Below, piece after piece: positions 34,047 through 42,425 of a stretch of 64,000 nt of DNA (positions are counted from its first letter, which is position 1; every line of letters begins with the position of its first letter). Made by a program: the position numbers and the translations under genes. Source of the DNA: Actinacidiphila yanglinensis (lineage in GTDB: Bacteria; Actinomycetota; Actinomycetes; Streptomycetales; Streptomycetaceae); assembly GCF_900107965.1 (NCBI RefSeq), contig NZ_FNVU01000023.1, positions 62,001-126,000 of the forward strand, written 5' to 3'. The notes under the pieces are model-generated. The model ran no database searches. It saw nothing but the letters and a program-made list of their open reading frames with translations, and was not told where the DNA came from.

Positions 34047-34076
34047 ACTCCAATCCGTGAACGCCGGATTTGGAGT
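34047..34076 (-). promoter_or_regulatory. leader hairpin that buries the ribosome binding site of the 33672-34040 gene
   Basis: Read on the minus strand, ACTCCAAATCCG pairs with CGGATTGGAGT: 6 + 5 base pairs with one bulged A and a 7-nt loop GCGTTCA. The GGAG inside the 3' arm is the only Shine-Dalgarno candidate and is followed by TGTATGA and the ATG. It could act as a translational switch or an RNA-stability element. Confidence 0.6.
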
Positions 34077-34330
34077 ATGCCGACATGCCACAGGGGGTGT
34101 CATTGGCAGTCAGCGCATTCACCTTGACTGTCCGCGCATGGTTTCAGAACATCGTTCCACGAAAGGGCCGCCAACGTTGCATGCGCTGGATTTCCCGACG
34201 CCCCCACCGCAGGAGCACCCCTGCGCGGCCCGCCCCCGCGGCCGTAGCGGGCGATGGTCTTGCTCAAAGGTCGCCGCGGGCGGCTGCGCGGTCAGGTCGG
34301 AGGGGTCTCACCGCAGCGTCCGGCACGCCG

Positions 34331-36703
34331 TCAGGTCTGGATGGCGTACACCTTGTAGTCGTTGCTGCCGACGTAGACCACGCCGCCCGACACCCTCGGG
34401 GAAACCTGCACTTCGGCGTCCGTGGGGAAGGCCCACCGCTTCTTGCCGGACACCGCGTCCAGCGCGTACAGGTTCTTGGCGTCACTGCCGACGTAGACCA
34501 CACCACCCGCCACCGTCGGGGCGGACAAGACGCTGTTGCCCGTGTCGAAGGTCCAGCGCTTCTTGCCGGTCGCGGCATCCAGCGCGAACACGTACTGGAT
34601 CTCGTCGCCGACGTAGACCACGCCGCCCGCCACCGTCGGTGCCCCGAAATGCCGGTAGCCCGCGCCCGGGATCTTGTACTTCTGGCCGGTGAGGGCCCAG
34701 TGCTGCTTTCCCGTCGCGGCGTCCACCGCGTACAGGCGGTCACTGGAGGCGTAGACCCGGCCGCCCGCCACGACCGGGCGGAGGTCCACGCTGTCGCCGG
34801 TGGTGAAGGCCCAGCGCTTCTTGCCGGTCGTGGCATCCAGCGCGTACAGGGAGTTGTCGTCGCTGCCGAAGTAGACGGTGCCGTTGACCACGACCGGCGC
34901 CTCATCGACCATGCCGTCCTTCTTGCAGCGGAAGTTCCAGCGCTGCTTGCCGGTCTCCGCGTCCACCGCGTAGAGGCGCTCGTCGTCGCAGCCGATGTAG
35001 AGGACACCGGCGGCCAGGGCCGGCGAGGAGTTGACCAGGCTCTCGGTGTGAAAGGTCCAGCGTTTCTTGCCCGTTGCGGCATCCAGTGCCCACAGGCCGT
35101 TGTCGGCGGTGCCGACGTAGAGCACACCGTTCGCGACGGCCGGCGTGGAGTACACCACGTTGCCGGTGGGTACCGCCCAGCGCTGCTTCCCCGTCGCGGC
35201 GTCCACCGCGTACACGCTCTGGTCGTTGCTGCCGAAGTAGACCATGCCGTTCGCGACGGTCGCCGACGTGTGCACCTCGCCGCCGGAGGTGAACGCCCAG
35301 ATCTGCTCGCCCGGATTTCGGTGGGGCGGCGGGGTGGTACGGACGGGCCGGCGTGCGGATGAACCCACGGCGGAGGGGCTGCCGACGGAACCGGAACCCC
35401 CGTCGGAGGTCTTCCACACCGCGACGACGGCGCCGGCGGCGAGAGCGGTACCGGTCAGGGCGAGGAGTGCGCCGCGCCGTGTCATGGGGGGTGGGGTCCC
35501 GGCGGGATACGAGTGCACCAGCGGTTCGGGGTCGGCCGGTTCGTGCGCCGGTTCGGAACGGCCGATGCCGCCCCCGGCAGGGTGGTCCGCAGTCCGGGTG
35601 GGCGCCTCGTCCATCCGCGGGCCCGCCGTCGCGGGGTCGGCGCCGGCGGGTGCCGTCGGCGAGGAGGATATCCCTGGCGGCGCGGGAGGCGCGGGCACCG
35701 CGTCGGAGGTCGGCCCCGGCGGCACGGCGGGAACGTCCGGCGCGGTAGGGGTCGGGGCCGCGGGCGGAGCCGGGTCCGGAATCCGGCCCGGCGCGCGGGG
35801 CAGTGCGGTGGCGGTCCGCGCCAGGACGAGCCGGTTGACCGGGTCCGGCATCCAATCGGACGCGGTGAGCGACAGCGTCGCTTCGGCCGCCTCCGCGCCG
35901 GCCGGGGCGGCCATGCGGTGCAGCAGGTCGGCGACGGTCGGCCGCCGGTCGGGTTCCTTGGCCAGGCAGGCCGCCACGATCTCGCGCAGCCCGGGCGGCA
36001 GGGCGCCGAGATCGGGCTGCTCGTACACGGCGCGGAAGTGCAGGGCGTGCGGGGTGCCGGAGCCGAACGGGCCGACGCCGGCGGCGGTGTAGGCCAGCAC
36101 GGCGCCGAGGGCGAAGACATCGCTGGCCGGGCCGATGGACCCGCCGGTGAGCTGTTCGGGAGACATGAAACCGGGGGTGCCGATCGTCATGCCGGTGTGG
36201 GTCAGCGCGCTGGCCTCGCTCGCGGTGGAGATCCCGAAGTCGATCACCCGGGGACCGTCGGAGGCCAGCAGCACGTTGGAGGGCTTCAGATCGCGGTGCA
36301 CGACTCCGGCGGCGTGAATCGCCTCCAGCGCCTCGGCCAGTCCCGCGCCGAGCGCCAGCACGGGCCCGGCCGCCCAGGGGCCGTGCCCGGACACCGCCTC
36401 CCCCAGCGACACCCCGGATACGTAGACGGTCGCCAGCCAGGCCGGGGAACCCTCGGGATCGGCGTCGACGACACCGGCGGTGAAGGCACCGTTGACCCGG
36501 CGGGCCGCCGTCACCTCACGGGCGAAGCGGCGCCGGAACTCCCCGTCCCTGGCCAGCTCCGGGCGGACCACCTTGAGCGCGACCGGACGGCCACCGGGCG
36601 AACGCCCCAGGTACACCTGGCCCATACCGCCGGCGCCGATCCGCGCCACGATCCGGTACCGCCCCACCTGCCGGGGGTCCTCCGGTTCCAGGATGTCGAA
36701 CAC
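34331..36703 (-). CDS. Ser/Thr protein kinase with extracellular PQQ-type beta-propeller
   Basis: This 790-residue membrane protein has an N-terminal Hanks-type kinase (residues ~16-275): glycine loop GAGGMG (23-28), ATP lysine K44, catalytic HRD 136-138 in HRDLKPSN, DFG 155-157 and GTPGFMSPE. A Pro/Ala-rich juxtamembrane region follows (~300-430), then one transmembrane helix (RGALLALTGTALAAGAVVAVW), then eight ~40-residue PQQ-like blades (e.g. GVVYVGSDAKNLYALDAVSGKKRW). The propeller is outside the cell and likely senses a ligand. GTG at 36703 with GGGAGG upstream; an upstream extension is rejected. It appears monocistronic. Confidence 0.92.
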   Translation of the reverse strand: MFDILEPEDPRQVGRYRIVARIGAGGMGQVYLGRSPGGRPVALKVVRPELARDGEFRRRFAREVTAARRVNGAFTAGVVDADPEGSPAWLATVYVSGVSLGEAVSGHGPWAAGPVLALGAGLAEALEAIHAAGVVHRDLKPSNVLLASDGPRVIDFGISTASEASALTHTGMTIGTPGFMSPEQLTGGSIGPASDVFALGAVLAYTAAGVGPFGSGTPHALHFRAVYEQPDLGALPPGLREIVAACLAKEPDRRPTVADLLHRMAAPAGAEAAEATLSLTASDWMPDPVNRLVLARTATALPRAPGRIPDPAPPAAPTPTAPDVPAVPPGPTSDAVPAPPAPPGISSSPTAPAGADPATAGPRMDEAPTRTADHPAGGGIGRSEPAHEPADPEPLVHSYPAGTPPPMTRRGALLALTGTALAAGAVVAVWKTSDGGSGSVGSPSAVGSSARRPVRTTPPPHRNPGEQIWAFTSGGEVHTSATVANGMVYFGSNDQSVYAVDAATGKQRWAVPTGNVVYSTPAVANGVLYVGTADNGLWALDAATGKKRWTFHTESLVNSSPALAAGVLYIGCDDERLYAVDAETGKQRWNFRCKKDGMVDEAPVVVNGTVYFGSDDNSLYALDATTGKKRWAFTTGDSVDLRPVVAGGRVYASSDRLYAVDAATGKQHWALTGQKYKIPGAGYRHFGAPTVAGGVVYVGDEIQYVFALDAATGKKRWTFDTGNSVLSAPTVAGGVVYVGSDAKNLYALDAVSGKKRWAFPTDAEVQVSPRVSGGVVYVGSNDYKVYAIQT
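34340..35300 (-). repeat. eight in-gene ~120-bp repeats encoding PQQ blades
   Basis: Copies of a ~115-145-bp unit carry a K/Q-R-W codon group at about 34434, 34553, 34697, 34812, 34939, 35058, 35181 and 35298. Nucleotide similarity between copies is high, which favours unequal exchange of blades. Confidence 0.75.
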
Positions 36704-36898
36704 GGCCCTCCCTGCCCACACCAGGGACCTCCCTGGCCACTGGGAACGCATCATGCCAGAAGTGCGGAACGCAGGAGAACGCGCGGAACCGAGTGCCGGG
36801 ACGGCGCCGCCTCGGCGGGGCAGCGGCGGGGCAGCGGCGCCGAAAGGACCGCGGGCGACGGGCGGTTGGGGCCGCCCGCCACCGGGCGACCTGCGGCC

Positions 36899-37933
36899 TC
36901 AGCGCCCCGGGGCCAGCCAGCCGCGTTCCCGCGCGAGCAGCGCGATCTGGAAGCGGTTGCGCGCGCCCAGCGCCATGCCGATGTCGCTGACGTCCTTCTG
37001 CACGGTGCGCCGGCTCACCCCCAGCGTGCGGGCGATCGTCTCCTGCTTCATGCCGAGCGAGAGTAGCCGCAGCACCTCGCGGGCCCGCGGGTGGGGCAGG
37101 TCCGCGGCGGGCTGCGGCGGGTCCGGATGGGCCTCCGGCCCCCAGCGCACGCCGTGCTCCCACAGGCTCTCGAACAGGGCCGCCAGCACGTGTATCAGCG
37201 TCGGGGAGTGCACCAGCAGCGAGCCGGCCGCCGGGTCGTCGCGCCTCAGCGGCATGATCGCGGTGGAGCCGTCGAAGAGCACCAGCTTCATCGGCAGCCC
37301 GCTGGACAGCCGCACGTCGCCGCCGATCTCGACACCGCGCCGCGCCGTCTCCAGCGACACCTCGTCGGAGAGGGTGTCGCTGTCGTACACCGACCGGAAG
37401 CGCACCCCCGCGCGGATCGCCGCCGCCTGCACCTCCAGACGGTCCGGCACCCCGTCGACCGCCGCCACGTACGGCGGCATCACCAGGTGCAGCACCTCGT
37501 GCCGGGCGGCCCGCAGCAGGTGCGCGTAGCGCGCGGTGATCCGCTCCTCGGTGTCGAGGATCTCGAACTGGTCCGAGGCGAAACGGTGGTTGGTCACCGA
37601 GATGTGCACCTCGTGCAGCCGCTCGGCGTACGTCTCCAGGCTCGCCAGTTCCTCGCGGCGACGTGCGAGGAGGCTGCCCAGTGCCGGGCGCGGCGGGCTG
37701 GCGCTCCAGCGCGCCTCGCGGCCGCTGAGCCGCACCGCCAGCAGCGCCGACTCCAGCAGGCGAAGGGCCCGTGCGGCAGCGGCGGTTGAGGTGCCGAGCG
37801 CGGCCGCCGCCTCGCCGGGTGCCGTCTCCGGATGCCCGACCAGGTACTCCAGGACCCGTCCCGCGAGCGGCGGCAGGCCCAGCCCGCTCCAGGAAACCTG
37901 CGGCGCGCGCGGGATCTGCGGTTCCGCGGCCAT
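36899..37933 (-). CDS. LuxR-type regulator with TrmB-like N-terminal part
   Basis: This 344-residue cytoplasmic protein has an N-terminal winged helix (residues ~15-70, LAGRVLEYLVGHPETAPGEAAAALGTSTAAAARALRLLESALLAVR). A central phospholipase-D-like/TrmB sensor follows (~95-270, with ITARYAHLLRAARHEVLHLVMPPY and LPMKLVLFDGSTAIMPLRRDD). A C-terminal LuxR helix-turn-helix ends the protein (~280-340, REVLRLLSLGMKQETIARTLGVSRRTVQKDV). Such regulators are abundant in streptomycetes and often sit beside secreted peptidase genes. ATG at 37933, AAGGGG upstream. It diverges from the large secreted peptidase gene and may control it. Confidence 0.85.
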   Translation of the reverse strand: MAAEPQIPRAPQVSWSGLGLPPLAGRVLEYLVGHPETAPGEAAAALGTSTAAAARALRLLESALLAVRLSGREARWSASPPRPALGSLLARRREELASLETYAERLHEVHISVTNHRFASDQFEILDTEERITARYAHLLRAARHEVLHLVMPPYVAAVDGVPDRLEVQAAAIRAGVRFRSVYDSDTLSDEVSLETARRGVEIGGDVRLSSGLPMKLVLFDGSTAIMPLRRDDPAAGSLLVHSPTLIHVLAALFESLWEHGVRWGPEAHPDPPQPAADLPHPRAREVLRLLSLGMKQETIARTLGVSRRTVQKDVSDIGMALGARNRFQIALLARERGWLAPGR

Positions 37934-38352
37934 CGGGGCCCCTTGCTGTCGTTCACCGGTGGGAGTGGGGGGTGCCGTGATCGTAACCCGGCTGCCCCAC
38001 CCGCCCGTTCGGCGGGGGAGCGTTCCCACGCCCCCCACAACAGGCCCCCTTAACCGCCGTACTTGGGACATCCCGGTGCCAACTCCCGGCCGTTGAACAC
38101 CCCTCGCGTCGCGCGAAAGCGCAACTGCACTCAGCCGCACTTGCGTTCCCTTGTCCCTGGTGGCACTCCCGCCGCAAGGTGATCAGCGTCCTTCCACCAC
38201 GCACCGGCTGGCCTTTCGCGCACCCCGGCACGCCGCCACAGCAACCACGCCTTCCTCCGCCTTCACAGCGGCAAGGACCGCACGAGCTCCCCCGACGCGG
38301 ACGGAGCCGCACACGCGTCGCCCCCGAAGTCCCCGGCCCAAGGAGCACGTTG
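37934..38352. promoter_or_regulatory. divergent control region of the LuxR regulator and secreted peptidase
   Basis: This 419-bp gap has a near-perfect inverted repeat at 38120-38145: CGCAACTGC and GCACTTGCG, 8 of 9 positions pairing around 8 nt. It is a candidate operator. AGGAG lies 8 nt before the peptidase ATG. No gene is supported in the gap. Confidence 0.45.
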
Positions 38353-41300
38353 ATGCATCGACAGGTCAGAAGGGCCGCCGCCGCGCTGGCCCTGCTCGTC
38401 CCTCTCGTGGCTGCCGGCCCCGCCGTTGCCGCACCTGACGGCGGCTCCGCCGCCGCACCACCCGCCGCCCACAGCCTCACCCTCGCCGACGGATCGAAGG
38501 TGCTCTGGTCGGACGACGGCACCGGTACGCTCACCGACCCGCAGGGCCGCACCCGCGCCTTCCCCGTGCCGCGCTCGGCCGGCCGCACGGGGCTCGGGGC
38601 CACCCTCGCCCCCTCCACCACCGCGCTCACCGCCCGCGCCAGGACCGCTCGCGCGGCGTCGTACACCCTCGGCACGCGGCAGGACACCGCCGCCCAACAG
38701 GCCCCGATCCAGGCGATGAACACCGGGCCTGTGACGCTGCCCACCGCGGCCAAGGCCGCCCTGCGGCAGGACGCCCGCAAGGCCCCGCAGCCCGCCGAGT
38801 CCTCGGGCCTGCCCGCCAACGACGGGTTGAGCACGTCCTTCCAGTCGTACCTCAACGCCCAGGGCGTGGACGCCGCCGGCACCTTCGCCGACGCGAACAC
38901 CTACCTGCACGCCCTGCCCGGCGCCGGGCAGATCGTCACCAACGTCTCCATCGGCGATCTCACCGACCAGTCGATGGCCGACGGTGGCGACGACTACGTG
39001 CGCGCGTACGGTCCCACCACCGTCGTCGAGGACGGCCAGCGCTACCTCGACGAGCCGTCGATGCCGCTCATCCCGACCTACACCGCCGACAACGACGGCC
39101 GGCTCGATCCGCTCGGCTCCGTCGAGGGTGAGGACCCCAACCTCGGTGAGGTCCTGCTCGACTTCTCGATGATGGCCCCGCTGCCGCACGACCAGCAGCG
39201 GCCCGACGCCACCGGCAGCGGCGCGACCGACCTGCTCGGCATCGCGCCCGGCGCCCAGTACCGCCTGGTGGTGCCGCAGGAGGCCAGCTACGCGGGCATC
39301 GCCGCCGCCCTGAAGGCCGCCGCGAATCAGAAGCCCCGGCCCAGCGTCATCACCGCCAGTCTCGGCTTCGGCACCGACGAGGAGATCGGCTTTCCCGGAC
39401 GCTACCTGGAGGACGACCCGACGATCCGGGCCACCTTGACGTCCATCGTGAAGTCCGGGATCGCCGTGGTCGTCTCCTCCAACGACGGCACGCGGCTCGC
39501 CCTGCCCGTCTCCGTCGGCCCCGACGGCGGCAGCACCCCGACCGACACCACCACCAAGGCGGGCGCCCAGACCGACATCGACGACGTGGAGCCGACGACC
39601 ACGCCCTCGCAGGTGGTGGACAGCGGCGTCATCGCGGCCGGCGCCACCACCACCGACGACACGCTCACCTCTGCCGACACGCGGCAGGGCGTCTACCCGA
39701 CGACCCGCTACAACGGCTCGACCGGCTTCTCCTCCGGCTTCGGCACCCGCGTCGACCTCGCCGCCCCCGGCGACGACCTGCCGTCCCTGATGCACGTGTG
39801 CACCTCCAGCCCCTGCGCGGCGCAGGACGTCGAGGTCGTGCTCAACGGCGGAACCTCCGCCTCCGCCCCCGAGATCGCCGCCGCCGTCGCCGACGTGCTG
39901 CAGGCCGCCAAGGCAACCCACCAGAGCATGACCCCGCGCCAGGTCCGCGACCTGCTGGTGTCCACCGGCAGCCCCATCGCCGCGCCCGCACAGGCCGACC
40001 AGCCCCTCTCCATGGGCACGCAGCTCGACGTGACCGCCGCCTTCGAGAAGGTCCTCGCCCACGGCTACCGCATCGCGCCGCAGCCCGTACGGCTGTCGGT
40101 GGCCCAGCGGCAGTTGCTGCCCACCACTTCGGGCACCGCCTTCACCGAGTCCACCGACCCCGCGGCGATCGACCTCGCCGGGCCCGCCGACGCCAACGGC
40201 ACGCCCTCCGGCCAGAACGCCGTCGCGCCGATCACCCTCGGCCTGGACCTGACCGGTGACCGGGACGGCCTGACCTACCGGGTGCGGGTCGGCAGCGCCT
40301 CCTTCACCACCAAGACGCCGAGCCTGCGCCTGACACCCGCCCAGATCCTCGGCGCCGCCGGGCTGCCGCTCGCCTCCGACACCGCCCGCACCGTGCCCGT
40401 CACCTTCCAGGCGCTGCACGGCGACAAGGTCGTCGGGCAGCTGTCGCAGAAGCTGACCTTCCTCGCCGACGACGGCACCTACGCCCAGGCGCTCGCCCCG
40501 GCCGCTCCCGGCGCCACCCCGCTCGGCCGGCCCGTCACCGTCTCCTACGACCTCACCGGCGTGCGCGGTGTGGACAGCCCCCGCCTGGTGCTCTCCTCCG
40601 TCGGCCACTACACGCCGAGCGCGGCCGTGGACGACTTCAACGTCCAGTGGTCCGCCCCGCTCACCGGGACCAAGGGGACCGTCACGATCCCCGCCTCGGC
40701 CTTCACCGCGGGCGGCGCCGGACTCTACGGTGTCGGCGTCCAGCAGGCCGAGATCGCCGGGGTGCTCCCGGTCTACGGGGACTTCCGCGCCCTGCGGATC
40801 GGGCCCGCCGCCGACCAGCGGCCGTCCGCACCGCTGCTCAGCGCCGGCGACTACACCCTCGCGCACGCGGCCGACGCCGACCGCAACGCGCCCAGGACGA
40901 CCGTGACGTGGGACGCGACCGCCGTGCCCGGCGCGGACGGCGCCGAGTTCGAGGTGATGTCGCCCGGGCCCACGCTCTACGGCTCGCTGAACACCGCCAC
41001 CAACCAGAACGGCAGCCGCCGCGACGACGACGGCTTCAACCACGCCTCCACTCTCACCGTCAAGCTGCCGTCGGAGAAGGGGCACACCGTCCTGGACCTG
41101 TCCGCCCTCAAGCTGCCGACCGGGCTGCAGTACCCGGTGCGGGTGCTCGCCACCCGGCACGGGTCGCCGATCGGCCAGGCGTCCCCGACGTCCTTCCTGC
41201 AGTACCGCGACGGCGACCAGCTCACCGGAACCGTCGAGAGCTTCACCGTCTCCGGCGGGAAGGCGCTGATCTCCACCGACGCCTTCACCTACACCGGCGG

Positions 41301-42315
41301 CAGCGAGGTCTACCACCTGGACCGCTCGGCCACCACCGGGTACGACCTGGCCACCGGTACCGCGGGGGCGTCCTTCGCCGAATCCACCGACGGGCAGACG
41401 ATGCAGGAGGTGTTGGGCACCGACCCGGCCAGCGGGCACGCCCTGATCATCCACACCCCGTTCGCCGGCTCGCAGGGCGAGATCGACGTGGCCGACCCCG
41501 CCACCGGCACCGCTGTGAAGGTCACCGCGCTGTCCGATCTGATCACCGGAAGCGGCTACCTGGAGGGCGGCACGGTGGATGCGGCCCGCCACCGCGGCCT
41601 GGTCACCACCTACGAGCCCGACAGCGGGCTGAGCCGGGTCTGGCCGGTCGACATGGCCACCGGGCAGGTCGGCACGCCGCTGGCCCTCAACCCGAACAAC
41701 CTGTACCGCTCCTACAACAGCGTCTCCGTGGACGCCTCCACCGGCGAGGTGTTCGTCGCCACCGGCGGCACGATGGGCCCGTGCCTGTCCGGCCGGGTCT
41801 TCTACGGCGCGGTCGGCGCGAACTTCGACACCGGCACCGTCACCCCCGTCACCTCGCTGCCGATGTGCGTCTCGGCCCTCCTGCCGGACGGCAAGGGCGA
41901 CACCCTCTACGGGGCCGTCGGCGCCGCCCAGCCCGACGCCGAGAGCGGCACCTTCCCCACCAGCACCTGGCTGACCGCCGACCAGAAGACGCTGACCCCC
42001 GCGGCCACGGCGGACACCGGCACCCGCGGACCTGTCTGGCCGGCCCTGGACAGTACCCACCACGTGGCGGTGGAAGGAAGCCTCTACGAGAGCGGAGTGG
42101 AGACCGACAACAACGCGATGAGCGAGATCACCGTGCTGGACCCGGCCACCGGCAAGGTCCTGGCCCGCCACCCGGTGGCCAACCTGGTGGACTCCACCGT
42201 TGCCGGCTCCAACTTCGACTTCACCGGCCGCCACGGACTCTTCCTGGATCCGGCCACCCGCACCGGGTGGGTCATCAACGCCTGGGGCACCGGGCTGGAG
42301 CGCTTCGCCTACTGA
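38353..42315 (+). CDS. large secreted peptidase, sedolisin/subtilisin clan (S53/S8), with C-terminal beta domains
   Basis: This 1,320-residue exported protein has a signal peptide (MHRQVRRAAAALALLVPLVAAGPAVA). The catalytic domain spans about residues 160-570 and shows G-E266-VLL-D270 and GGT-S502-ASAP, which match the Glu-Asp-Ser triad pattern of sedolisins. VITASLGFGTDEE could supply the oxyanion-site residue. No subtilisin HGTHVAG motif is present. Residues ~600-1000 look like beta-sandwich domains and ~1020-1320 like a beta-propeller (TGYDLATGTAG; VWPVDMATGQVG; ITVLDPATGKVL). The ATG at 38353 has AGGAG upstream. It likely degrades or processes extracellular protein and diverges from a LuxR-type regulator. 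Confidence 0.8.
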   Translation: MHRQVRRAAAALALLVPLVAAGPAVAAPDGGSAAAPPAAHSLTLADGSKVLWSDDGTGTLTDPQGRTRAFPVPRSAGRTGLGATLAPSTTALTARARTARAASYTLGTRQDTAAQQAPIQAMNTGPVTLPTAAKAALRQDARKAPQPAESSGLPANDGLSTSFQSYLNAQGVDAAGTFADANTYLHALPGAGQIVTNVSIGDLTDQSMADGGDDYVRAYGPTTVVEDGQRYLDEPSMPLIPTYTADNDGRLDPLGSVEGEDPNLGEVLLDFSMMAPLPHDQQRPDATGSGATDLLGIAPGAQYRLVVPQEASYAGIAAALKAAANQKPRPSVITASLGFGTDEEIGFPGRYLEDDPTIRATLTSIVKSGIAVVVSSNDGTRLALPVSVGPDGGSTPTDTTTKAGAQTDIDDVEPTTTPSQVVDSGVIAAGATTTDDTLTSADTRQGVYPTTRYNGSTGFSSGFGTRVDLAAPGDDLPSLMHVCTSSPCAAQDVEVVLNGGTSASAPEIAAAVADVLQAAKATHQSMTPRQVRDLLVSTGSPIAAPAQADQPLSMGTQLDVTAAFEKVLAHGYRIAPQPVRLSVAQRQLLPTTSGTAFTESTDPAAIDLAGPADANGTPSGQNAVAPITLGLDLTGDRDGLTYRVRVGSASFTTKTPSLRLTPAQILGAAGLPLASDTARTVPVTFQALHGDKVVGQLSQKLTFLADDGTYAQALAPAAPGATPLGRPVTVSYDLTGVRGVDSPRLVLSSVGHYTPSAAVDDFNVQWSAPLTGTKGTVTIPASAFTAGGAGLYGVGVQQAEIAGVLPVYGDFRALRIGPAADQRPSAPLLSAGDYTLAHAADADRNAPRTTVTWDATAVPGADGAEFEVMSPGPTLYGSLNTATNQNGSRRDDDGFNHASTLTVKLPSEKGHTVLDLSALKLPTGLQYPVRVLATRHGSPIGQASPTSFLQYRDGDQLTGTVESFTVSGGKALISTDAFTYTGGSEVYHLDRSATTGYDLATGTAGASFAESTDGQTMQEVLGTDPASGHALIIHTPFAGSQGEIDVADPATGTAVKVTALSDLITGSGYLEGGTVDAARHRGLVTTYEPDSGLSRVWPVDMATGQVGTPLALNPNNLYRSYNSVSVDASTGEVFVATGGTMGPCLSGRVFYGAVGANFDTGTVTPVTSLPMCVSALLPDGKGDTLYGAVGAAQPDAESGTFPTSTWLTADQKTLTPAATADTGTRGPVWPALDSTHHVAVEGSLYESGVETDNNAMSEITVLDPATGKVLARHPVANLVDSTVAGSNFDFTGRHGLFLDPATRTGWVINAWGTGLERFAY

Positions 42316-42319
42316 GAAC

Positions 42320-42348
42320 CGGGCCGGGGGCGCCATGCCCCCGGCCCG
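42320..42348 (+). terminator. 12-bp perfect hairpin after the peptidase gene
   Basis: CGGGCCGGGGGC (42320-42331) pairs with GCCCCCGGCCCG (42337-42348) around GCCAT, 5 bp after the stop codon. Confidence 0.85.
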
Positions 42349-42425
42349 CCATGGTGCGGATCGGCCCGGCATGGTGCGGCATCGGGCGGGCGGTGGCGTC
42401 GAGGGTCACGTCGATGCCCGGTCGA

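Noticed and set aside
38263..42372. A 1,369-codon open frame antisense to the secreted peptidase
   Set aside because: Its translation is Gly/Arg/Val-rich low complexity without any domain. Long antisense open frames are expected opposite real genes in DNA of this GC content.
42351..42380. Short direct repeat CATGGTGCGG after the peptidase terminator
   Set aside because: Only two imperfectly spaced 10-bp copies with no further structure; likely chance.
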